Shown here: piece by piece, positions 53,348 through 62,988 of the stretch
Layout: each line of letters begins with the position of its first letter
Position numbering within the stretch: position 1 is the stretch's first letter
Assembly: GCA_003162475.1 (NCBI GenBank)
Contig: PMOI01000017.1
Location: 1 to 64,000, forward strand
Direction of reading: 5' to 3'
DNA from: Acidimicrobiaceae bacterium
GTDB lineage: Bacteria > Actinomycetota > Acidimicrobiia > Acidimicrobiales > RAAP-2
Length of the DNA stretch: 64,000 bases
Program-made: the position numbers and the translations under genes
The notes under the pieces: generated by a model
What the model was told of the DNA's origin: nothing
Seen by the model: the letters and a program-made list of their open reading frames with translations, nothing else
Databases searched by the model: none

Positions 53348-56300
53348 GTCGTACTCAGCGAACGTCGCCCCTCGAGGGCGAATCGCCCGAGACGCCTCGA
53401 CGCCCAAAACGTTCCGAGAACGGTGACACGCTTATTGAGGTGCTCCTCGCACTCGTCGTCCTCGGATTGGCGTCAGTGGCGCTCATCATTGCCTTTTCAA
53501 CGTCACTCTCGGCGAGCGCACTTCACCGTCGCCTGGCCTCGGCCGACATCGTGCTCAATAGCACCTCCCAACAGGCCATCGCCGGGATCGGGTCGCAACT
53601 GACGCTCTTCACTTCGTGCGTGACCACCACCACCTCCCCCACCACGATCACTACCTTCTTGGCATCGGCGGGCATCAGCATCGCTCCGACCTACAGTTCT
53701 CAGTTCACCGCAACGATTACGAACGTTCAGTACTGGAACGCCGCCACTTCAACCTTTGACTCGACCTGCCGGACTGACGTTCCTGAGGAGATCACGGTCA
53801 CGGTCACTGACTCCACCGGTCATCAGTACACCAATACCTTCGTCGTCGACTATCCCTTGGCGAGTGCGACCTCGTCAACCAACGTGGGGCCGGGATCACA
53901 ACTCGTCTGGGCAACGCCGCCCTCGAGTTCAGGATCCTCGGGGTCTCCTCTCTCTACTCAGCCGGTCTTGGAGATCGAGAATTCCCTCGGTCAACCAGTT
54001 ACGAGTGACTACTCTCCAGTGATCATTTCGATCGCCACAGGTGCGAACGGGGTGCTGTCGAGTTGCTCGGGCAACGAGAATTCGGGCTTCGTGGCGTTCA
54101 CCGGTTGCACGCTCAGCCTCACCGGCGGCGCTACCTCGGGCACCTTCACGCTGAAGGCAGTAGACGGATCGCTCACCTCAACGCTGCCGAACCCAACCGT
54201 CTCGCTTTCTGGTGCAACCCAGCCCTACCTGGTCTTCACCACGGAGCCGACGGCTGGCAACTCGGGGGCCGCTTTCTCGCCCCAACCGGTCCTGAAGGTC
54301 GAGCAGAACGGCTCGCCGATCACGTGGACCGGCTCAATCACGCTCGCCTCGTCTGGTGGCGTGCTCTCGGGATGTTCGGGGCTTTCAACCACGACGGGTG
54401 TCTTCAACATTTCGGGTTGCACGTTTGAAGGCGGCTTCATCTACGACCCGGTTTCTAATACCTACGCCGCCATCCCGTACACCCTGTACGCGTCCGGTAC
54501 GGGTTTAACCTCTGCGACCAGTAGTGCCTTCACGGTGAACGCGGCGGGGGCCCCCAGCAAATTGGTCTTCTCAACGCAACCGAGCGGCGTCTCGAGTGGA
54601 ACCGCGAGTACCGCGTTCTCGACGCAGCCGGTCGTGACCGTCGAGGACGCCTTTGGCAACGTCGTCACCAGTTACAACACCAGTGTGTCGATGGCAATCA
54701 GCGCCGGTCAAACACTGCACGGCTGCACTGCGGTCACCCCAACGAAGGGCGTGGCGACGTTCTCAAATTGTGCGGGCAGCACATTCGCGACGGGTGTCAC
54801 GCTGACGGCGTCCAGCGTCGGACTGCCGAGCCAGCAAAGCGCCGCGTTCGACATCACCGGCCTTGCCTCCAAGCTCGTGTTCACCACGCAACCGGTCGCT
54901 GGCGTTTCGGGCGTGACCTTCGGCTTCGAGCCCGTCATCACGATCTACGACTCGAACGGCTTCGTGGTGACGGCATCGACGACGCCGATAGCACTGACCG
55001 TAACGCCGCCCACCAATGGTGGAATCTTGTCTCTCTGCACGGGCCTTACGCCGGTGAACGGCATCGTCACCGTCTCGACTTGCACGTTTGGCGGCATCGT
55101 CGGCGCGAACTACACGCTGACGGCGACCCAGGGTGCACTTTCCGTCGTCAGTGCCACCTTCTCGCCCACCGGACCAGGGTCCGCCTCGCAACTGGCTTTC
55201 ACGACCGAGCCCGTCGCCGGTGCGTCCCAGTCGCCCTTCACCACGCAGCCAGTGGTAAAGGTCGAGGACTCGGCCGGCAACATCGTGATCACGGACAACG
55301 AGACGATCACGTTGTCCGCGAGTGGGGGTGTTCTCTCCGGATGTTCGAATTTGAGCGCCGTCACCGGCGTGATCAACGTAGCGAACTGCGTCTTTGAGGG
55401 CATCGTCTTAACGAACTACACCATGACGGCTTCGACGGCCGCGGGTGACCTCACGCCAGGAACCAGTACGACCTTCACTCCCTCCGGTCCGGGACCGGCG
55501 AGCCAGGTCGTCTTAAGTGGCTGCTCGGCGACCATCACGTGGCCCAACTCGTGCGTCGCCAGCGCCGTCGCTGAGGACGTTGACGGTAATCACGAAACTT
55601 CGTACAGCTCGGCGATCATCTTCAGCCAACTCTCGAGCACAGGCGGCACGGTCTCGGGACTCGGGTCCGTGACCGCGGTCGCCGGCGCAGCCAGTGACAC
55701 GTTGACCGCCACGAACGTTGGGACACTCACGATCGGCGCCAGTGGCGACGGCTTCAGCTCGGCCCCGGTCACCATCACCATTGTCGGGGCGCTCCAGACG
55801 GTGGCCTTCTACACCAGTGGCACCTACGGAACGACGACCACGAGCGGCACCACCACCTACAATCCCTCGACGACGTACCCACTCTTCGCTCAGGGTAGCC
55901 AGAACGGCGTGATCACCTTTAACTCGACTACAACCAGCGTCTGCACCGTCAACACCGCCACTGGCTCGGTCACGACCGTGTCGGTAGGGACATGCAACCT
56001 CACCGCCGCCGCCGCAGCGATCGGGAACTACGCCGCCAGCTCCACCACACCCTTCACGTTGACGATTACCCCGGCGGCGGCACTCACGGTCACTGCGCAG
56101 TCACATACCTTGACCTACACCGGTATTGCCTCCGTCGCCGATTCGTCGAACGTCTCGGGTCTTCTCGGCAGTGACGCGGCGACGGTGACCTCGGCGACGT
56201 ACACCTACGCCGGCATTAGCGGCACGACCTACGGACCCTCGGTGACGCGCCCGTCCAACCCCGGCACCTATTCAGTGACGCCGAGCGCTGCGACCCTCAA

Positions 56301-59300
56301 CTTCACCGCCGGGGCAGCGTCTGACTACACCTCACCCAACACGTACGTCGCGGGCACGTTAATTATCAACACAGCGCCGGCCCTCACGGTCACCGCCAGA
56401 AACCAAACCTTGACCTACACGGGAAGTCCGGCCGTCGTGGACACGTCGAGCGTCACCGGATTCGTTGGAAGTGACGCGGCGACGGTCACCTCGGCGACGT
56501 ACACCTACACCGGCATTAGCGGCACGACCTACGGACCCTCGGCGACGCGCCCGACCAATCCTGGCGCCTACTCGGTCACGCCGAGCGCCGCCACGCTCAA
56601 CTTCACGACCGGTGCGGCGACTGACTACACCTCACCCAACACGTACGTCGCGGGCACGTTGACCATCAACGCTGCGCCGTCCCTTACCGTCACCGCGGGT
56701 ACACAGTCATTGACCTTTACGGCCAGTGCCGCCGTTGCCGACACGTCGAGCGTCACTGGATTCGCTGGAAGTGACGCGGCGACGGTGACGTCAGCCACGT
56801 ACTCCTACACCGGCACTGGCGGAACGACCTACGGACCGTCCGCCACGCCTCCAACCAACGTCGGCACCTACTCGGTGACACCGAGCGCCGCGGTACTCAA
56901 CTTCACCTCCGGTGCAGCTGCTGACTACACCCCACCCAACACGTACGTCGCGGGCACGTTGACGATCACGAAGGCCACGTTGACAGTCACGGCCGCGAAC
57001 CAGAACTTGACCTACACCGCTAGTCCGGCCGTCGTCGACACGTCAGCCGTCTCTGGCCTCCTGGGCACCGACGCCGCGACGGTGACCTCGGCCACGTACT
57101 CCTACACGGGCATCAGCGGAACGATCTACGGTCCGTCGGCGACACGCCCGACAAGCGCCGGAACGTACTCAGTAACGCCCAGTGCAGCGACGCTCAACTT
57201 CACGTCGGGTCTCGCGGCCAACTACTCGGGCTCGTACACCTACGTCGTGGGCACGTTGACGATCGCCAAGGCCAACCAGCTGGCCCTTACGGTCACTTCC
57301 ACGACCGCCACCTACGGCACGGCGCTGACACTGACCTCGGGCGGAGGCTCTGGTTTAGGAGCGGTCAGCTACACGGTCGCAAACGGCACGGCGACGGGAT
57401 GCGCGGTTCCTGGTGGTGTTCTGAGCTCGACGAGTGTCGGCACCTGTATGGTCACCGCAACGAAGGCCTCCGACACCAACTACCTCGCCGCCAGTTCCGC
57501 CGCGACCGCTGTCACAGTGAACACGGCGCCTGCGCTCACCGTCACCGCGGGTACGCAGAGCTTGACGTACACCGGAAGTGCGGCGACGGCGGACACGTCA
57601 ACCGTCTCGGGCTTCAAGTACTCGGACGCGGCGACAGTCACGTCGGCTACGTACTCCTACGCGGGCACGGGCGCGACGACCTATGGACCGTCCGCCACGC
57701 CTCCGACCCTCCTTGGCACGTACTCAGTAACGCCGAGCGCCGCGACGCTCAACTTCACGGCGGGCGCGGCAGCCGACTACAACTCACCCAACACCTACGT
57801 CGCGGGGACGTTGACGATCACGAAGGCCACGTTGACGGTCACGGCCGCGAACCAGAACCTGACCTACACCAGCATCGCGGCCGTCGCCGACACGTCGAGT
57901 GTGTCGGGTCTCCAGGGCAGCGACGCGGCGACGGTCACCTCGGCCACCTACTCCTACCATGGAATCAGCGGAACGACCTACGGACCGTCCGCCACTCCTC
58001 CAACCATCGTCGGAACGTACTCAGTGACGCCGAGTGCAGCGACCCTCAACTTCACTTCGGGTAGCAATTTGAACTACATCTCGCCGTACACCTACGCGGC
58101 GGGCACGTTGACGATCGCCAAGGCCAACCAGCTGGCCCTTACGGTCACTTCCTCCACCACCGCCACCTACGGCACCGCACTGACACTCACCTCAGGCGGC
58201 GGCTCTGGTACCGGGGCGGTCAGTTACTCGGCCTCGAACGGCACGGCGACAGGATGCGCGGCTCCTGGTGGTGCTCTGAGTTCGACGAGTGTTGGCACCT
58301 GTTTTGTCACCGCGACGAAGGCTACCGACACCAACTACCTCACCGCCAGTTCCGCTGCGACGAGCGTTACGATCATCCCGGCGACGGCCCTTGTCGTCAC
58401 CGCGGCCAGCCAAACGTTGACGTACACCGGCAGCGCAGCCGTCGCGGATACCTCGGGTGTCACCGGATTCGTTAACTCTGACGCAGCGACGGTGACCGCT
58501 GCCACTTACTCCTACGCGGGCACGGGCACGACGACGTACGGACCGTCCGCCACGCCCCCAACCCTGGTCGGCACGTACTCGGTGACGCCGAGCGCCGCGA
58601 CATTCACCTTCACCACTGGGGCAGCGGCCGACTACAACACGCCCAACACCTACGTCGTGGGGACGTTGACGATCACGATTGCCGCAAGCGACATCGCTAA
58701 TGGAACGGCGGCTGGAACAACGTCGGTCACGAGCGGAACCACCTTTAGCGCCCCGAGCGGATCACCTGTCCTCGTTCTCGTTTCCTATGACGATAAAAAT
58801 GGTGCAAATGCCGCGAACGTCTGCGACGCAACGCTGACGGGCACCGCTCTCAGCGCCGGCTCGTTGCTTGGCGTTACCAACTACGCCCCGTATCAGACGA
58901 CGGGTAGCGGCGCCAACAAGACCTACTACCAGATGTGCGTCTACGAAACAACCGGGACAGGAATCACTGGATCGGTGACGGTCGGATTTGGCGGCCTCAC
59001 CGTGGCCAATTCGTCGTTCCAAGTGGTGCAGTTCCAAGGCGACATCACTGCCGGCTTCACACATGCCGACTTCAAAACTGTCAACAACTCGAATGTTCCC
59101 ACCTTCATTCTCAGCGCTTCCCCAGGAGCGGGATCTTCCGAAGTTCTCTTTGGTGTAACGACGGCGACCTCCAACACCTGGTCAACCGCACCGGTGGGAT
59201 TCACCAACCTCTTCGCCCCGACGACAGTGAATGGTACGTTCACACCCGCTGCGTACTTCGGCGCTCCGGCGGCGATTTCCACCTCCGGGCTGCTCACCGC

Positions 59301-59343
59301 AAATACTCGCTGGGCAACAATCGGCATCGAGGTCACTCCCTAA
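53344..59343 (+). CDS. Giant modular pilin: prepilin N-terminus plus long Ig-like/MBG repeat array
   Basis: 1999 residues. A basic leader precedes ENG|DTLIEVLLALVVLGLA: Gly27 cleavage gives Glu5 (Glu32) and a 30-residue helix, so it is a class III/type IV prepilin with Asp instead of Phe at position 1. A pilin-like head (about 60-175) is followed by five or six Ig-like units (about 185-800), each with a Cys pair in the pattern G.LS.C......G.........C.F. Then come seven MBG-type units of about 99 residues (about 913-1780) with LTYTG, SDAATVTSATY(T/S)Y and TYGPSAT(R/P)P, and two interleaved units of another Ig type. A C-terminal domain of some 210 residues with four Cys ends in TRWATIGIEVTP. 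No wall anchor is present. It would be carried out on, or at the tip of, the pilus, as a long adhesin. Confidence 0.82.
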   Translation: MSRTQRTSPLEGESPETPRRPKRSENGDTLIEVLLALVVLGLASVALIIAFSTSLSASALHRRLASADIVLNSTSQQAIAGIGSQLTLFTSCVTTTTSPTTITTFLASAGISIAPTYSSQFTATITNVQYWNAATSTFDSTCRTDVPEEITVTVTDSTGHQYTNTFVVDYPLASATSSTNVGPGSQLVWATPPSSSGSSGSPLSTQPVLEIENSLGQPVTSDYSPVIISIATGANGVLSSCSGNENSGFVAFTGCTLSLTGGATSGTFTLKAVDGSLTSTLPNPTVSLSGATQPYLVFTTEPTAGNSGAAFSPQPVLKVEQNGSPITWTGSITLASSGGVLSGCSGLSTTTGVFNISGCTFEGGFIYDPVSNTYAAIPYTLYASGTGLTSATSSAFTVNAAGAPSKLVFSTQPSGVSSGTASTAFSTQPVVTVEDAFGNVVTSYNTSVSMAISAGQTLHGCTAVTPTKGVATFSNCAGSTFATGVTLTASSVGLPSQQSAAFDITGLASKLVFTTQPVAGVSGVTFGFEPVITIYDSNGFVVTASTTPIALTVTPPTNGGILSLCTGLTPVNGIVTVSTCTFGGIVGANYTLTATQGALSVVSATFSPTGPGSASQLAFTTEPVAGASQSPFTTQPVVKVEDSAGNIVITDNETITLSASGGVLSGCSNLSAVTGVINVANCVFEGIVLTNYTMTASTAAGDLTPGTSTTFTPSGPGPASQVVLSGCSATITWPNSCVASAVAEDVDGNHETSYSSAIIFSQLSSTGGTVSGLGSVTAVAGAASDTLTATNVGTLTIGASGDGFSSAPVTITIVGALQTVAFYTSGTYGTTTTSGTTTYNPSTTYPLFAQGSQNGVITFNSTTTSVCTVNTATGSVTTVSVGTCNLTAAAAAIGNYAASSTTPFTLTITPAAALTVTAQSHTLTYTGIASVADSSNVSGLLGSDAATVTSATYTYAGISGTTYGPSVTRPSNPGTYSVTPSAATLNFTAGAASDYTSPNTYVAGTLIINTAPALTVTARNQTLTYTGSPAVVDTSSVTGFVGSDAATVTSATYTYTGISGTTYGPSATRPTNPGAYSVTPSAATLNFTTGAATDYTSPNTYVAGTLTINAAPSLTVTAGTQSLTFTASAAVADTSSVTGFAGSDAATVTSATYSYTGTGGTTYGPSATPPTNVGTYSVTPSAAVLNFTSGAAADYTPPNTYVAGTLTITKATLTVTAANQNLTYTASPAVVDTSAVSGLLGTDAATVTSATYSYTGISGTIYGPSATRPTSAGTYSVTPSAATLNFTSGLAANYSGSYTYVVGTLTIAKANQLALTVTSTTATYGTALTLTSGGGSGLGAVSYTVANGTATGCAVPGGVLSSTSVGTCMVTATKASDTNYLAASSAATAVTVNTAPALTVTAGTQSLTYTGSAATADTSTVSGFKYSDAATVTSATYSYAGTGATTYGPSATPPTLLGTYSVTPSAATLNFTAGAAADYNSPNTYVAGTLTITKATLTVTAANQNLTYTSIAAVADTSSVSGLQGSDAATVTSATYSYHGISGTTYGPSATPPTIVGTYSVTPSAATLNFTSGSNLNYISPYTYAAGTLTIAKANQLALTVTSSTTATYGTALTLTSGGGSGTGAVSYSASNGTATGCAAPGGALSSTSVGTCFVTATKATDTNYLTASSAATSVTIIPATALVVTAASQTLTYTGSAAVADTSGVTGFVNSDAATVTAATYSYAGTGTTTYGPSATPPTLVGTYSVTPSAATFTFTTGAAADYNTPNTYVVGTLTITIAASDIANGTAAGTTSVTSGTTFSAPSGSPVLVLVSYDDKNGANAANVCDATLTGTALSAGSLLGVTNYAPYQTTGSGANKTYYQMCVYETTGTGITGSVTVGFGGLTVANSSFQVVQFQGDITAGFTHADFKTVNNSNVPTFILSASPGAGSSEVLFGVTTATSNTWSTAPVGFTNLFAPTTVNGTFTPAAYFGAPAAISTSGLLTANTRWATIGIEVTP
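56082..58680 (+). repeat. Tandem MBG-type repeats inside the giant pilin gene
   Basis: Units begin near 56082, 56381, 56680, 56977, 57532, 57829 and 58387, so contiguous units are 297-300 bases long. Two other units (about 57271-57530 and 58111-58386) separate units four/five and six/seven. Many 15-20 base words are shared between units, for example those encoding TYGPSAT and VTPSAAT. The array is prone to expansion, contraction or assembly collapse. Confidence 0.85.
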
Positions 59344-59370
59344 TGCGCCATTCGACGTTAAGAATGAGTA

Positions 59371-60036
59371 ATGCGACAAAGTGAGCGACGAGACGAACGC
59401 GTGAGTTCAAGAATCGCGAAGGGTCCTGTCGCGGCTCGTCGTGGCCGCTGGCCGACTTCGCACATCAGGGGTGAGGGGGAGCACTCGGAGGTCGGAGCCG
59501 TCATCATCCTGGCTCTGGTCTACATCGTGTCGATCTCACTCGTGGTGGGGGCGCTCGCCGACTGGGCCATGAACGACCTCAACAACACCACCAAGTTTCA
59601 GTCGGTCAGCTCTCTCGACTACGCCGTCACCAGTGCAGTCCAGGTGGCTGTCCAAAGCATTCGCTATACCCCGCTCATCTCCCAGACGACGGTGCTCGGA
59701 GAGTGCTGGGTGCCAGCGGGCGGATCGTTCGTGTCTCAGCTGACGGTCAACAATGACACCGTCGCGGTCTGGTGCACGACGGTTCAACACCTAGCCAGCG
59801 CTCAAACGCGTACCGTCACCTTTTACGCCTGCAAGAGCACATTGACGTCAGGCTCATCATCGGGCGCGGTCTCGGCTGCGGGTACCACGTGCGCGGGACC
59901 TAATGGCGATCTTCTCACTGCCGTCGTCACCTACGACGACTACCCCCCAGGAGGTGGTCCCCCACTCTCGGTGACCTGTTCGTCAGGTCAGTGCGGGCAA
60001 GGGGCTACCACCGATCAATGGACGTGGACGGCTTAA
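59371..60036 (+). CDS. PilX-like minor pilus protein
   Basis: 221 residues. A hydrophilic leader of about 40 residues ends in EHSEVGAVIILALVYIVSISLVVG, a membrane helix with a pre-helix Gly/Glu reminiscent of PilX-type pseudopilins though without a canonical G|FxxxE site. The extracellular part has at least four Cys pairs. It follows the giant pilin by 27 bases and closes this transcript. A role as minor pilin or assembly factor is inferred from position. A GTG at 59401 is an alternative start. Confidence 0.65.
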   Translation: MRQSERRDERVSSRIAKGPVAARRGRWPTSHIRGEGEHSEVGAVIILALVYIVSISLVVGALADWAMNDLNNTTKFQSVSSLDYAVTSAVQVAVQSIRYTPLISQTTVLGECWVPAGGSFVSQLTVNNDTVAVWCTTVQHLASAQTRTVTFYACKSTLTSGSSSGAVSAAGTTCAGPNGDLLTAVVTYDDYPPGGGPPLSVTCSSGQCGQGATTDQWTWTA

Positions 60037-60551
60037 CTCCACTTCGCAGTACCACCGTTTGAGAAACTGCGGACGCCAGGGATGATGATCCTGCCGCTCC
60101 AATCGAACGCACGATACTTCCGTCATCAGCGCCAACGAGACATCGAGCATCGGCGGTTCCAGGTTCGCGTTTCAGAATTTACACAACACGATTTACGCAT
60201 CAGCAGCTCACGGCATCTTCTAGAAAAAAGGTACGAGGTCGAAGTTAATCGTGTTAAAGAACACCGTTAAAAAAAACTCATCAAACTTTCAATGTCCGAA
60301 AATCGTGAAACGTATCTTTGTAGCGAAAACGTAAATCACAACGCAAAAACAATTCATTCCGAATCGAACTCGACCCCGTTAATCAGGAATTACGACGCAA
60401 ATTTTCTGCTGAAGTTGTTGGGAATGTGTTTTATTGAAACAAACATCGTCGTCTATTATTTGCAATACCGTTTGAAATATATAAATCGGTGAGAAAAAAC
60501 GGGGAGTCTCCGAGTGTCGGTACGCCCATTAGGAAATAAGGGAGTAAGTAT
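60037..60551. other. 515-base AT-rich region before the major pilin gene
   Basis: No gene that I support; a 66-codon ORF (60292-60492) has no ribosome site and AT-driven composition. The A+T content is far above the rest of the window from about 60230 to 60490. TATAAA at 60480-60485 is a possible -10 element with a poor -35 (TTGCAA, 14-base spacing). The stretch very likely holds the pilin promoter and a long 5' leader, as is usual for highly expressed pilins. AAGGGAG lies seven bases before the ATG at 60552. Confidence 0.45.
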
Positions 60552-61001
60552 ATGATTTCGACCTACCAACGGCTGAAGCGTCGTAGGGATGCTGGGGAGA
60601 TCGACGGTTTCACCTTGATCGAACTTCTCATCGTCATCGTAGTGCTCGGTATTTTGGCTGCTGTTGTCATCTTTGCCCTTGGAGGTATTACGGGCAAGAC
60701 CCAGCTGGCGGCTTGTCAGGCTGACGGTGCCACGGTATCAACCGCGATGTCCGCTTACCTGGCTGAAAACCCGGGTACTGCCGCGTCGGTGACGATTGCC
60801 GAACTCAGTGCCACCGCCAATGGTGGACCGTACATCCAGTCATGGCCCAACGCGACGAGTTACATTTACACGTTGCCCAGTGGGGTGTTGACGGTTCAGG
60901 CTGAGACCGCCGCTGGAGCTGGCACCGGAGCACTTGTTCCGTACCTTGGCCCAACCTCGTGCGGACCTGCAGCTGCCAGTGCCACAAGCATTGGTCTCTA
61001 A
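60552..61001 (+). CDS. pilA: Type IV major pilin
   Basis: 149 residues; GGGAG precedes the ATG. The leader MISTYQRLKRRRDAGEIDG is cut after Gly19, giving FTLIELLIVIVVLGILAAVV with Glu5, an ideal class III type IV pilin start. One Cys lies in QLAACQADG and another near the C-terminus (PTSCGP), probably the pilin disulphide. Size matches major pilins. Its own AT-rich promoter region and a following terminator suggest strong separate expression. pilT follows. Confidence 0.93.
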   Translation: MISTYQRLKRRRDAGEIDGFTLIELLIVIVVLGILAAVVIFALGGITGKTQLAACQADGATVSTAMSAYLAENPGTAASVTIAELSATANGGPYIQSWPNATSYIYTLPSGVLTVQAETAAGAGTGALVPYLGPTSCGPAAASATSIGL

Positions 61002-61026
61002 ACGTCGTACTTAGTCGTTAGCTGTT

Positions 61027-61072
61027 GAACATCCAAAGCGCCCAACGTAAAAGTTGGGCGCTTTGGATGTTC
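61027..61072 (+). terminator. Strong hairpin after the major pilin gene
   Basis: A perfect 20-bp stem (61027-61046 with 61053-61072), loop GTAAAA, followed by TTACTTC. It lies 25 bases after the pilin stop and 24 before pilT. It should end or attenuate most pilin transcripts, so that pilT is made at a much lower level. Confidence 0.8.
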
Positions 61073-61095
61073 TTACTTCAAGATAGAGAGTACCG

Positions 61096-62193
61096 ATGAG
61101 CTCAGATCAGACTTCAAAAATCGACCCATGGCTACAAGCTCTTTGGGATCAGGGCGGATCTGACCTTCTGCTGTCGGGAGGATCAGCACCTCGCATCCGG
61201 GTGACCGGGAGACTTCAGCCCCTGAGTGGCGCTCAAATCTTGTCCGGAGCGGACGTCCGAGACATCTCTTTGCCGTTACTGACGCCAAGCCAACGCGAGA
61301 CTTTCGAAGAGTACCTGGACGTCGACTTCTCCTTCTCCTGGGGCGATCGAGCACGAATCCGTGGCAGCGTCTTTACACAACGCGGTCAAACGGCGCTCGC
61401 GCTTCGAATTATTCCTACGAAAATTCCTACTTTTGAAGAGCTCGGTCTACCGTGGGCGGCCAATTGGGTCGCCGAGCAACCCCGCGGGTTCGTGCTCGTC
61501 ACTGGACCTACGGGTTCGGGAAAATCCACCACCTTGGCGGCGATTGTTAACCTGATTAATGAGACCCGCGCCTGTCACATTTTGACCATTGAGGACCCCG
61601 TCGAATACGTCCACGATCACAAAATGTCCGCGGTCAGCCAGCGTGAGGTGGGACTCGACAGCCCCTCATTCGATCGAGCTCTTCGCTCCGCCCTTCGCGA
61701 GGACCCCGACGTCCTTCTCATCGGCGAGATGCGCGACATCGACTCAATTCAGATTGCTCTCACTATGGCAGAAACCGGTCACCTCGTCTTCGCGACACTG
61801 CACACCAACGACGCCCCCCAGGCCATCGATCGAATCATCGACGTTTTTCCCGCTTGGCGCCAAGAGCAGACGAGAGTCCAGTTGGCTTCGTCGCTCAGTG
61901 CGGTAATCGCTCAACGGCTTATCCCAAAGATCAACGGCGGCATGGTCGCGGCGTACGAGGTACTCATCGCCACCAATCCGGTGCGAAATCTCATTCGCGA
62001 AGGACGCACCAATCAACTCCAGAACATAATGTTCACCAACACGTCGGAGGGTATGCAAACCTTGGAGAACAGCCTCGCGAAGCTCATCATCGAGGGTGTC
62101 ATCACTTACGAGGACGCCATGGCGAACACGGCCCACCCGAAAGAACTCGTTCGTACCATCGAAGCGATGGACAAGTCATTCATTAAGGTATAA
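61096..62193 (+). CDS. pilT: Type IV pilus retraction ATPase PilT
   Basis: 365 residues. Walker A is GPTGSGKST (about 136-144), the Asp box is TIEDPVEYVH, Walker B is DVLLIGEMRD, and the His box is TLHTNDA. The C-terminal PilT signature NPVRNLIREGRTNQL (variant of AIRNLIRE) is present, which separates PilT from PilB. It powers pilus retraction and twitching. DUF429 follows eight bases after the stop. Confidence 0.93.
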   Translation: MSSDQTSKIDPWLQALWDQGGSDLLLSGGSAPRIRVTGRLQPLSGAQILSGADVRDISLPLLTPSQRETFEEYLDVDFSFSWGDRARIRGSVFTQRGQTALALRIIPTKIPTFEELGLPWAANWVAEQPRGFVLVTGPTGSGKSTTLAAIVNLINETRACHILTIEDPVEYVHDHKMSAVSQREVGLDSPSFDRALRSALREDPDVLLIGEMRDIDSIQIALTMAETGHLVFATLHTNDAPQAIDRIIDVFPAWRQEQTRVQLASSLSAVIAQRLIPKINGGMVAAYEVLIATNPVRNLIREGRTNQLQNIMFTNTSEGMQTLENSLAKLIIEGVITYEDAMANTAHPKELVRTIEAMDKSFIKV

Positions 62194-62201
62194 CTGACTG
62201 A

Positions 62202-62912
62202 GTGAGTCTTCATCGCGGTCCAACTCTTCCCTATCGGGTCGTCGCCGGCGTGACGCCGTGTTCTTCAGGCTGGCTCGTGCAAGGGGCGAAAATGGCGGGT
62301 TCTACCTTTGCCCCCGAGCCCCCGCGCGTGTACGAGACGTTCCTCGAAATCCTCAGTGAACACCCCGCGTACGAAATTATTGTCATCAACGCACCAATTG
62401 GCTATCTCGACACGCCAGCGATGGGCGCGAGAACGTGCGATCGAGAAGCTCGAGCCCTTGCGGGTCGGCGCGGCTCGACAATCCATAACGCACCTTCTCG
62501 AGCCGTCTTAGACAATCTCATCGAAGTGAAGGGATCCGGCGTCGACGCCGTGACCGCGACCATGCTTCCGCACTACCGCGAAGTCGCCCTGGAGATGTCG
62601 CCCTTTCGTCAACGACTGGTCTATGAGGGCCACCCCGAGTTGAGCTTCTTTCAGTTAAATGCTGACTCGTCAATGCAACGCTCGAAGAAGATCGAAGCCG
62701 GACGTGACGAGCGCTTGGATGTTCTCGAGTCACATTTTCCCGCGTTTGACAAAGTCCTCGCCGACGAGATCAGCGAAGTGTCAGAGAAGCACCAATTCGA
62801 CGCGTTGGCACTTCTTTGGACGGCTCGACGCGTCTTTGGGCACGCGGCCAAGCGCATACCGGTCGAACCAGAGTGGGACAGCGAAGGTCTGCGCATGGAG
62901 ATCGTGTACTGA
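62202..62912 (+). CDS. DUF429 family protein
   Basis: 236 residues from GTG. Family marks: PCSSGWLVQG near the N-terminus, INAPIGYLDTPAMGARTCDREARALAGRRGSTIHNAPSRAVL, MLPHYREV, YEGHPELSFFQLNA and RDERLDVL. The fold is RNase-H-like and function is unknown. The short gap after pilT may be coincidental or indicate co-transcription. Confidence 0.82.
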   Translation: MSLHRGPTLPYRVVAGVTPCSSGWLVQGAKMAGSTFAPEPPRVYETFLEILSEHPAYEIIVINAPIGYLDTPAMGARTCDREARALAGRRGSTIHNAPSRAVLDNLIEVKGSGVDAVTATMLPHYREVALEMSPFRQRLVYEGHPELSFFQLNADSSMQRSKKIEAGRDERLDVLESHFPAFDKVLADEISEVSEKHQFDALALLWTARRVFGHAAKRIPVEPEWDSEGLRMEIVY

Positions 62913-62988
62913 CAGTCCCTAACGACTTGGTTCATCCGTTCATTCGCGTGGGGACACGACACGCACCACGCTGGGAGGCGAATGACAA

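Noticed and set aside
56082..58680. Regular repeats considered as a CRISPR-like or satellite array
   Set aside because: Units are about 300 bases, in frame and encode MBG-type domains of one protein. There is no short repeat-spacer structure and no cas gene.
60292..60492. 66-codon ORF in the AT-rich region before the major pilin
   Set aside because: No ribosome site, AT-driven composition and no family. The region is better explained as promoter and leader.
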